A DNA stretch of 12,633 nucleotides from G713 sp034717835 (GTDB lineage Bacteria; Chloroflexota; Anaerolineae; B4-G1; SLSP01): the NCBI GenBank assembly GCA_034717835.1, contig JAYELZ010000176.1:1-12633 (forward strand). The letters run 5' to 3'. The translations under genes and the position numbers were made by a program. The notes beneath the pieces are model-generated. The model saw nothing but the letters and a program-made list of their open reading frames with translations. It did not search any database and was not told where the DNA came from. This document shows, in pieces, positions 6,867 to 12,633 of the stretch (the stretch's first letter is position 1; each line of letters starts with the position of its first letter).

Positions 6867-8039
6867 ATGGATATTTCTATGATTATCTTAGCCCACACGC
6901 AGAGCGACGCTTTTAACTCCAACTACTCCAGATACCTCCATCCACTGGGGGGAGAGCCGCTGATCCGGTATCCCTGGCAGTTAGCGGTTGATTTGAGCAC
7001 TACACCGCCCTGGCTGCTGGTCAGCGCGGCGACGGAATCCCCCCTGCAAGCCTGGGCTGAAGGACGAGCGCGTTGTGTACATTGGGGAGCGGCATTGCCC
7101 ACCAGGGAAACGGTGCTCTTGCTCTACGGCGACGCTCCCCTGCTGCCAGCCGCCACCGTGCGCGCACTCCTGACCAACTACGACCAGCGTGCGGCATTCG
7201 CCAGCAAGCTGGTCAGCGGAGAAGAGTGTGTCGCCTATCTGCTGCCCGCTACGCGCTTCCAAGAGCTGCAAGCCGGCGGGGAAAATCTGGACGCCAGCCT
7301 AGCATTCCAGGAAGCGACGACGGTCATGCTGGAAGATGAACGCGCTGGGCTGCGAATCCATACGCGCGTGGACTTGAGTCGCGCGGAGGCCCTGTTGCGC
7401 CAACGCATCAACGAGCAGTGGATGCTGGCCGGCGTCACACTGGTAGATCCGGCCACCACTTACATTGCGCCCACCGTCATCATCGGGCGCGATACGGTCA
7501 TCTGGCCCCACACCCACCTGCGCGGTCAAACCACCATCGGGACAGAGAGCGAGCTCGGGCCGAACAGCATCCTCGAAGATTGCACTATCGGCAACCACTG
7601 CCGAGTCACAGCCTCGGTGTTGGAGCACGCGGTGATGGAGGATGAGAGCAACATCGGCCCATTTGGACATCTGCGCAGCGGCGCGCGGCTCTGTCGCGGC
7701 GCACACATGGGGAACTTCGGCGAGATGAAAAAGAGCACCCTGGGGCCGGGTGCGAAGATGGGACACTTCAGCTATCTAGGTGATACCACTGTCGCCGCCG
7801 AGGCCAATATCGGGGCGGGGACGATTACCTGCAACTACGATGGCGCGCACAAACATCCCACCGAGATTGGAGAAGGGGCTTTCATTGGCTCCGGGAGCAT
7901 GTTAGTAGCACCGGTTAAAATTGGAGCGGGCGCCAAAACCGGCGCCGGTTCCGTGGTGACGCACGACTTACCGCCGGGCAGCCTCGCTTATGGCGTGCCG
8001 GCGCGTCTTAAATCAAAGCCAGAAGAGGAGGAAGCATGA
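6867..8039 (+). CDS. GlmU-like protein: intact N-acetyltransferase domain, degenerate uridyltransferase domain
   Basis: 390 residues against about 450-460 for bifunctional GlmU. The C-terminal part (about 190-380) is a left-handed beta-helix in which every E. coli GlmU acetyltransferase residue I could place is present at a constant offset: R270 (R333), K288 (K351), H300 (H363), Y303 (Y366), N314 (N377), N323/Y324 and K329 (K392). It should acetylate glucosamine-1-phosphate. The N-terminal half keeps YGDAPLL (87-93) and LHPLGGEPLI (24-33), but the nucleotide-binding LxAGxGTRM loop reads LAHTQSDAFNSN and the Mg-binding VNNR motif reads IHTR. UTP transfer is therefore unlikely. GGGAGG (6856-6861) supports this start over the ATG at 6863. 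It overlaps cdd by 4 bases. Confidence 0.85.
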   Translation: MDISMIILAHTQSDAFNSNYSRYLHPLGGEPLIRYPWQLAVDLSTTPPWLLVSAATESPLQAWAEGRARCVHWGAALPTRETVLLLYGDAPLLPAATVRALLTNYDQRAAFASKLVSGEECVAYLLPATRFQELQAGGENLDASLAFQEATTVMLEDERAGLRIHTRVDLSRAEALLRQRINEQWMLAGVTLVDPATTYIAPTVIIGRDTVIWPHTHLRGQTTIGTESELGPNSILEDCTIGNHCRVTASVLEHAVMEDESNIGPFGHLRSGARLCRGAHMGNFGEMKKSTLGPGAKMGHFSYLGDTTVAAEANIGAGTITCNYDGAHKHPTEIGEGAFIGSGSMLVAPVKIGAGAKTGAGSVVTHDLPPGSLAYGVPARLKSKPEEEEA

Positions 8040-8455
8040 CCACAACGTTAATTGACCGCGAGCAACTGGTAGCCGCCGCGCGCACGGTACGCGAGCACGC
8101 CTACGCGCCCTACTCCCACTATCACGTAGGAGCCGCCGTACAAGTCGCGGATAGGCGCATCTTCACCGGCGTGAATGTGGAGAACGCCGTCTATCCGCTC
8201 ACCATCTGCGCGGAACGTGCCGCTATCTTCACCGCAGTGTCCAGCGGGGCGCGGCAGATCGTGGCGGCAGCGGTAGTGACGCCCAATGGGGGCACGCCAT
8301 GTGGTTCTTGCCGCCAGGTGCTGCGGGAGTTCGGTACACCAGAGATGCCGGTGCTCATCGCCCGACCAGAAGGCGATTACCGCGAGCTCACCCTGGGGGA
8401 ACTGCTGCCGGAGAGTTTTTCGGCCCAAGATTTGGCGGTGGCCCAACAACTATAA
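8036..8455 (+). CDS. cdd: Cytidine deaminase
   Basis: 139 residues, typical of the small homotetrameric cytidine deaminases. The zinc site is complete: C58-A-E60 (CAERAA) supplies one Cys and the catalytic Glu, and PCGSC (C89, C92) supplies the other two Cys. VNVENAVYPLTICAE and TPCGSCRQVLREF are family blocks. It converts cytidine/deoxycytidine to uridine/deoxyuridine in pyrimidine salvage. The ATG overlaps the stop of the preceding gene (ATGA), and its AGGAGG (8026-8031) is also the coding sequence of that gene's Glu-rich tail, so translation is probably coupled. Confidence 0.97.
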   Translation: MTTTLIDREQLVAAARTVREHAYAPYSHYHVGAAVQVADRRIFTGVNVENAVYPLTICAERAAIFTAVSSGARQIVAAAVVTPNGGTPCGSCRQVLREFGTPEMPVLIARPEGDYRELTLGELLPESFSAQDLAVAQQL

Positions 8456-8474
8456 ATCCACAGATTACGCAGAT
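8453..8474 (+). repeat. Fragment of a common intergenic repeat after cdd
   Basis: TAAATCCACAGATTACGCAG (8453-8472) followed by ATT. AAATCCACAGAT recurs at about 2030-2041. Sequences of this 'ccacagattacgcagatt' type are, from general knowledge, widely dispersed in bacterial intergenic DNA. It lies in the 62-base convergent gap between cdd and the glycosidase gene, which holds no clear terminator hairpin. Confidence 0.5.
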
Positions 8475-8517
8475 TTTCGTATTTTCAATCCTCCATTCCC
8501 CACTCTCCATCCTCTGT

Positions 8518-10737
8518 TCAATCCGGCGCGTGCCCGAGATTGATGGTCAACCGATCCAACGCACGCACGGTGACAAAAGACACGTAGCCCCGCGCCCGTG
8601 ATTTGGCATAAGCGTCATCAACATGAGATGGTGTGGTGGCGTAATCCGTCGTCAACACCAACTTACCGCTCTCCAAGAAGCGATCTAGATTCTCCTCCAA
8701 CGCGGCGCTGACTTCTGGCGGCGTCAGGGCATCATCGTCTTCATAGCCGTAGTAGATATCCTCCTGCCCAATCCCATCCACGCTCTGCAGATAACCCGGC
8801 GCCAGCTCCACCAACTCGGCGGCGTTCTGGGGGAAGATGAAGAAATCAGGATCGCGGGCGCGGGCGTGAGCACGGATCGCGGCCACAAAATCGGCCATCT
8901 CCTGCGCCGTCGCACTGCGCCCTTGCTCCGCATAGTATTCGTAAGCGTCAATGATATCCAGATACGCACCATCAAAACCCGCGTCTACCAACCGGTCGGT
9001 GTACGCAAAGATGATCTCCTGCCACTCCGGGTTCCAGTAGCGCACCTTGTAATTGCCCTCCCACGCGGGATTCCCAACGTCCAACCACGCCGGCGAGCCA
9101 GGTTCCCAATCCCCTTGCCAGTAGAAACGGTAATCTTCGGCCTCACCGATGCTCATATAGGCCAACACTATCTTCTCCCCACCAGCGGAATGTTGGAGCG
9201 CGTCGATCTGCGCCGCTGTGAACTCCCCCTCTGCCGCGCCATCCGCGGAATAATCCATCACCACCAGATCGTAAGCCGTCGCGCCGATAGCGTCCAAATC
9301 CAGCCCCTGCAACTGGTAGAGGAAATCATCCACTTCCTCCAAACGAGCCGAGGCAGTGGAGAAGGAATTGGTGATCACCGGCAGATAGCTAGTCGACCAG
9401 GAGGAGGGACGCACGGTGTTGCGCCCCCAATACTCGTAAATTACAGTTTGCAGCGCGCTCGTCTCCACGTCGGCCCGGCTGGCTAGATCAGGCCCGTAGC
9501 GGAAATTGAAGGCCGTGACTTCCTCCGCAAAAGGTTCCCAGGAGCTCTCCCAGACCCAGAGCGCGTAGTTCACGCCCTGCTGCTCCAGCAAATCCAGCTC
9601 GTCGTCCATAAATGCGGCGGCGCCCGGCTCCCAGCGCATCAGACCAAACTCATTGACGGCGACCGGTACACCATGCGTCTGCTGGAACGTCGCCAGAGTT
9701 TGCCACAAGCCAGCCAGCCAGTCGCGTTCAAATGGCTCGGCCTCCCCATCCCCATCCAGATCACAAGTACCAGGATAGGTACACTCCAGCGCGTCCCAAT
9801 CTTGGTGCGTGTATTTGAATGGCTCGTATTGATGCGCGGTGTAGACGGTGCGCGGATCACCGGTCGGTGCCAGGTAGGGCAGCCAGTTGACCGCGCTGTA
9901 GCTCAACCCGCCGATCAATAACGGAGTCTCTGTATCCACCTCACGGATGGCGGTAGTGATGCGCGGGTAGAGTTGGTTCCAATCGTAGAGCGTGCCACCG
10001 TAAGTGGCGTAGAAATCTTCCGGATTCCAGACATCCAATGGCGCGTGGACCGCGTCCGCACCAACCTCGTTGGAATTCGGTTCCACCATTAGATCGTAAC
10101 CCACGACGACGGGATTATCGCGGTAGCGCGCCGCCGTGTACCGCCACATCGCGGCCCAGGCATCCTGCGCAGCCTGATCCTGCCAGACGGAGTCGTGGAG
10201 ATAGCTCCCGTCGTACCAATCGCCAGCATCATCTAAGCAACAGACACTGAACTCGGCGCGTCCCGGCCCGGTGCGAAAACTGATCACGGCAAACAAGTCC
10301 GCTTGCGCGGCCAGCGCCAGCAACCGATCCAAATTCGCCTGGATGTCCGCATCCACGACGTAAGGCGGCGTCTCGGAGAAGATCCCCGGATGGGAAAGAT
10401 TGACGTAATTCGCGCCCCGCGCCGCCAGCCGGTCAAAATCCGCCTGGGTATAGGGCGGCCCGACGGGGCCGTCGCCCATAAAAGTCACCCCGTCAATTTC
10501 GGGATAGACACGGCGTTGATAGATGTTAGCTCCCCGTAACTGCGTGCCATGCGTCCAGAGTTCCCATTTATCGCCGCCCGCCAGCGCCGCCGGCGCGGTA
10601 CCGTTCGGCTCCTGAGTTGCCGGTGGCGGAGGTACCTCATCCGCCGCCGAGAAATCCGTGCTACAAGAGGCCACCAACCCCATCAATAAAAAAAGTGAGA
10701 GAGCAGCTAGTAAACGCTGTAAAACCTTTGAGTCCAT
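8518..10737 (-). CDS. Lipoprotein with GH5-like (cellulase-family) and TM1410/GH114-like domains
   Basis: 739 residues. A signal peptide ends in the lipobox VASC (C25), so it should be a surface-anchored lipoprotein, followed by a Pro-rich linker. The first catalytic domain (about 55-440) looks like a clan GH-A enzyme: E219 in DLMVEPN is the likely acid/base and E363 in VNEFG the likely nucleophile. A DLDGDGEAE insert (326-334) resembles a calcium loop. After a linker with SYLPVITNSFS (450-460) comes a domain (about 465-735) with the TM1410/GH114 pattern: VVMDYSADG (492-500), LAYMSIGEAEDYRFYW (525-540), VRYWNPEW and GFDGAYLDIIDAYEYY (587-602). GH114 members include endo-alpha-1,4-polygalactosaminidases. 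AGGAGG lies upstream of the ATG. The polysaccharide substrate is unknown. Confidence 0.85.
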   Translation of the reverse strand: MDSKVLQRLLAALSLFLLMGLVASCSTDFSAADEVPPPPATQEPNGTAPAALAGGDKWELWTHGTQLRGANIYQRRVYPEIDGVTFMGDGPVGPPYTQADFDRLAARGANYVNLSHPGIFSETPPYVVDADIQANLDRLLALAAQADLFAVISFRTGPGRAEFSVCCLDDAGDWYDGSYLHDSVWQDQAAQDAWAAMWRYTAARYRDNPVVVGYDLMVEPNSNEVGADAVHAPLDVWNPEDFYATYGGTLYDWNQLYPRITTAIREVDTETPLLIGGLSYSAVNWLPYLAPTGDPRTVYTAHQYEPFKYTHQDWDALECTYPGTCDLDGDGEAEPFERDWLAGLWQTLATFQQTHGVPVAVNEFGLMRWEPGAAAFMDDELDLLEQQGVNYALWVWESSWEPFAEEVTAFNFRYGPDLASRADVETSALQTVIYEYWGRNTVRPSSWSTSYLPVITNSFSTASARLEEVDDFLYQLQGLDLDAIGATAYDLVVMDYSADGAAEGEFTAAQIDALQHSAGGEKIVLAYMSIGEAEDYRFYWQGDWEPGSPAWLDVGNPAWEGNYKVRYWNPEWQEIIFAYTDRLVDAGFDGAYLDIIDAYEYYAEQGRSATAQEMADFVAAIRAHARARDPDFFIFPQNAAELVELAPGYLQSVDGIGQEDIYYGYEDDDALTPPEVSAALEENLDRFLESGKLVLTTDYATTPSHVDDAYAKSRARGYVSFVTVRALDRLTINLGHAPD

Positions 10738-11048
10738 CGTGATCCTCCTCCGTGGTTACTCGCAAAGTAGTCGCTCAATAATCCATTTTATGTTAGTCAG
10801 TAATTCTCCACACTATCCCTTCATTACCTATAATTTCCCAATTGCTAAAAAAGTTGAGCATCGCAAACCCTAGTAATTAGTGTAGCACATTTTTCATTCA
10901 TAATATACTTGGCGGCTTAGCGATAAACCAGCTCCTTTCAGCGAAGTTAAGTATCATCCCTAAAGAGAAAATTCACGCTCTGACAGCTGGAAACTTCTCC
11001 AAAATAATTTATGATGGGCACAAAGTTGCAGCACAAGAAGGAGGTTCC
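10738..11048. other. Divergent intergenic region between the glycosidase gene and alr
   Basis: 311 AT-rich bases with no gene. Shine-Dalgarno sites lie at both ends (AGGAGG for the glycosidase, AAGGAGG at 11038-11044 for alr). I could not pick a convincing -35/-10 pair for either gene. Possible -10s are TGC-TACACT on the minus strand, which has no good -35, and the AATAAT/TATGAT cluster at 11003-11015. A minus-strand ACTGACTAAC near 10792-10801 resembles the 8-bp repeat units. Confidence 0.6.
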
Positions 11049-12191
11049 ATGAAGCATAGTTCAGAAAAATCAGCTAACGCGCCCGCCGGCGTGGTGAGTT
11101 GGGCGGAGATTGATTTGGAGGCTATCGCGGCTAATACGCGCGCCATCAAGCAGTTGGTAGGAGAGGAGACGGAGATTATCGCTGTGATCAAGGCGAATGC
11201 CTATGGGCACGGCGAGATGCCGGTAGCGCGGACGGTGTTGGCAGCCGGCGCGACGCGGTTGACAGTGCATCGGACGATTGACGGGGTGCGTTTACGTCAA
11301 GCAGGCATCACGGCGCCGATTTTGATCTTGGGCTACACGCCGCTCTCCGGCATCCCCCTGCTATTGGAACATGCTCTGACGCCGACAGCTATTGACCAGG
11401 AGTTCGTCACGCAACTTTCGCAGGCCGCCAAGCAGCCGGTGGCAATCCACGTCAAGGTAGATACGGGGATGTCACGGTACGGACTCTTCCCAGCGGAGGT
11501 GCTGGCATTCGTGCGATACGTCGAGGAGCTGCCGCACGTCTGGCTGGAGGGGGTGTTCTCGCATTTCGCTACCGCCGACGAGGCGGAGCGCGGCCCGATG
11601 TTGGCACAATGGCAGACTTTCCAGCAACTATTAGCGGAGCTGCAAGCAGCCGGAGTGGAAATCCCGCTCCGCCACATCTGCAACAGCGCGGGCGTGCTCT
11701 CCCTGCCAGAGGCGCATTTGGACGCGGTGCGGCCCGGCATACTCCTCTACGGGTTGAATCCCTCGGCAGAGTGCCAAGCCCGCTACCCGCTGCGTCCGGC
11801 GCTCACGTTGAAGAGCCTAGTGGTGCGCGTGCGGACTTTGGAACCGGGGAGCGCCATCGGTTACGGGCGCACCTACACGGCCAAACGCGCGTTACGCGCG
11901 GCGTTGGTCCCGCTGGGTTATGGCGACGGCTATCACCGGCGCATCTCCAATCGCGGCGCGGTCTTGATCCACGGGCAACGCGCGCCCATCCTGGGCCGCG
12001 TGAGCATGGATCAAATTGTGGTGGACGTAAGCTATATCCCGGGGGTGCAGTTAGAGGATGAAGTGGTAGTCATCGGCCAGCAGGGAGACGCGGAGATCAC
12101 CGTCGAGGAGGTGGCGGCGTGGGCGGAGACGATCAACTATGAGGTACTCACGGCGTTGCATCCACAGGTGGTGCGGGTGTACAAGCAATAA
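11049..12191 (+). CDS. alr: Alanine racemase
   Basis: 380 residues, normal for this fold-type III PLP enzyme. The N-terminal TIM barrel has K48 in AVIKANAYGHG (PLP Schiff base). HVKVDTGMSRYG (about 134-145) and the HICNSAG and DAVRPGILLYG blocks contact the cofactor. Y272 in AIGYGRTYTA is the second catalytic base and SMDQ lies in the C-terminal beta domain. It interconverts L- and D-alanine to supply D-Ala for peptidoglycan. GGAGG lies 4 bases before the ATG. The stop codon is part of a 16-bp tandem duplication. The gene lies upstream of a probable penicillin-binding protein on the same strand, so both serve wall synthesis, although a 209-base repeat gap separates them. Confidence 0.97.
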   Translation: MKHSSEKSANAPAGVVSWAEIDLEAIAANTRAIKQLVGEETEIIAVIKANAYGHGEMPVARTVLAAGATRLTVHRTIDGVRLRQAGITAPILILGYTPLSGIPLLLEHALTPTAIDQEFVTQLSQAAKQPVAIHVKVDTGMSRYGLFPAEVLAFVRYVEELPHVWLEGVFSHFATADEAERGPMLAQWQTFQQLLAELQAAGVEIPLRHICNSAGVLSLPEAHLDAVRPGILLYGLNPSAECQARYPLRPALTLKSLVVRVRTLEPGSAIGYGRTYTAKRALRAALVPLGYGDGYHRRISNRGAVLIHGQRAPILGRVSMDQIVVDVSYIPGVQLEDEVVVIGQQGDAEITVEEVAAWAETINYEVLTALHPQVVRVYKQ

Positions 12192-12219
12192 AGCGAGAGA
12201 GCGATAAAGCGAGAGAGCG
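12188..12219 (+). repeat. Perfect 16-bp tandem duplication spanning the alr stop codon
   Basis: ATAAAGCGAGAGAGCG occurs twice head to tail (12188-12203, 12204-12219). The first copy contains the alr TAA. Slippage here would not alter the protein, because the stop lies at the left edge. Confidence 0.9.
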
Positions 12220-12242
12220 GGAAATCAAGGCGGTTGCAAACC

Positions 12243-12272
12243 AGCTGTGGCCGGTCTCCCGACCGAGCCACC
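12243..12272 (+). repeat. Dispersed hairpin repeat, copy B
   Basis: 27/30 identical to 1986-2015. GTGGC-CGGTC, loop TCCC, GACCG-A-GCCAC gives a 10-bp stem with one bulged A. A small GGTT-GCA-AACC hairpin precedes it (12232-12242). No T-tract follows, so it is not a classical terminator, although it lies just after alr. Confidence 0.8.
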
Positions 12273-12275
12273 GAA

Positions 12276-12291
12276 GCGAGAAGGCGAGAAG
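12276..12291 (+). repeat. 8-bp tandem duplication
   Basis: GCGAGAAG occurs twice (12276-12283, 12284-12291) and is followed by a third partial GCG. It lies directly after hairpin copy B. Confidence 0.8.
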
Positions 12292-12320
12292 GCGCACGTC
12301 ACCTGGCCGTGAATGACCAA

Positions 12321-12376
12321 ACTACCCGACTACCCGACTAACTGACTAACTGACTAATTAACTAATTGACTAACTG
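12321..12376 (+). repeat. Seven-copy 8-bp tandem array, copy B
   Basis: Exactly seven 8-base units: ACTACCCG twice, ACTAACTG twice, ACTAATTA, ACTAATTG and ACTAACTG. The array ends 24 bases before the ATG at 12401. The units match the degenerate array before hrcA (2113-2159). Confidence 0.9.
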
Positions 12377-12400
12377 CCCAACCCAGGGGATAATAACGGC

Positions 12401-12633
12401 ATGAAAATTCAAACTAACGTAAGAAATAAACACACATCAGTGCGCATAGTTCGTTCCATCATCATTGCCCAACGCGGGCGCCGCCGCCAACGCAGCCGGA
12501 CAGGAGTCAGTTTATGGCTGCGCGTGATTGGAGTAGTGGTGCTCATCGCGCTCCTCGCCTCGGTGCTCTTGGTGGGAGGCAGTGTCGGCGCGGCAGCCGC
12601 CGCATACTCCATGATTACTGAGGGACTACCAAC
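12401..12633 (+). CDS. Membrane protein N-terminus, probably a class A penicillin-binding protein (cut by the window edge)
   Basis: 77 codons are visible. A basic cytoplasmic segment (QRGRRRQRSR, about 24-33) is followed by one transmembrane helix (about 38-62) and an Ala-rich stretch ending AYSMITEGLP. A short basic tail, one helix and then a '...GLP' motif right after the membrane is how bifunctional transglycosylase/transpeptidase PBPs begin. The catalytic domains lie outside the window, so this is inference. AGGGGA lies about 11 bases before the ATG. The proximity of alr fits a role in wall synthesis. Confidence 0.6.
   Translation, partial: MKIQTNVRNKHTSVRIVRSIIIAQRGRRRQRSRTGVSLWLRVIGVVVLIALLASVLLVGGSVGAAAAAYSMITEGLP

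Noticed and set aside
7299..7766. 155-codon minus-strand open frame inside the glmU-like gene
   Set aside because: It is a shadow of the acetyltransferase coding frame, with no supporting motif or start signal.
8866..9486. 206-codon open frame on the plus strand inside the glycosidase gene
   Set aside because: It is antisense to a well-supported gene with clear domains, and its sequence shows no recognisable motif or ribosome-binding site.
10860..11048. Riboswitch or T-box leader before alr
   Set aside because: No conserved riboswitch or T-box core and no terminator/antiterminator pair could be recognised in the AT-rich leader.
12188..12376. Possible CRISPR array after alr
   Set aside because: The repeats are only 8-16 bases and directly adjacent, with no unique spacers between them.

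Overview
The window reads as ordinary chromosomal DNA from a free-living bacterium, most likely a Chloroflexota (Anaerolineae/Caldilineae-like) genome or MAG. This is an inference from several signs. The chaperone operon is controlled by HrcA/CIRCE, and ribosomal protein S1 is the four-domain form. A secreted glycosidase carries a 'YLPV' linker of the kind common in Chloroflexota exported proteins. The intergenic gaps are full of small dispersed and tandem repeats. There are no rRNA or tRNA genes, no CRISPR array and no recognisable transposase.

Layout. (1) 1-1856, minus strand: the N-terminal part of a class I SAM methyltransferase, preceded in transcription order by an exported bactofilin-like beta-helix membrane protein with its own strong promoter. 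(2) 1857-2263: a repeat-rich gap that ends in a sigma-A-type promoter directly abutting a CIRCE operator. (3) 2264-5258, plus strand: hrcA-grpE-dnaJ, a heat-shock operon with no dnaK between grpE and dnaJ. (4) 5314-5346: a stem-loop terminator serving the convergent gene rpsA (5371-6516, minus). (5) 6517-6866: a divergent promoter region. (6) 6867-8455, plus: a GlmU-like protein with a ruined uridyltransferase domain and an intact acetyltransferase domain, translationally coupled to cytidine deaminase. (7) 8518-10737, minus: a lipoprotein joining a GH5-like domain to a TM1410/GH114-like domain. (8) 11049-12191, plus: alanine racemase. (9) 12192-12400: a gap made almost entirely of short repeats. 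(10) 12401-end: the N-terminus of a membrane protein, probably a class A penicillin-binding protein.

Functionally the window mixes protein quality control (hrcA, grpE, dnaJ), translation (rpsA), cell-wall precursor and wall synthesis (glmU-like, alr, probable PBP), pyrimidine salvage (cdd) and surface or extracellular functions (bactofilin-like protein, two-domain glycosidase). Four promoters that can be read with some confidence all carry a TGn extended -10.

The points most worth a second look are the GH5-GH114 fusion lipoprotein, the degenerate uridyltransferase half of the GlmU homologue, the composite repeat (hairpin plus 8-bp tandem array) found upstream of both hrcA and the terminal gene, the missing dnaK, and a leader on the S1 mRNA that can hide its ribosome-binding site.
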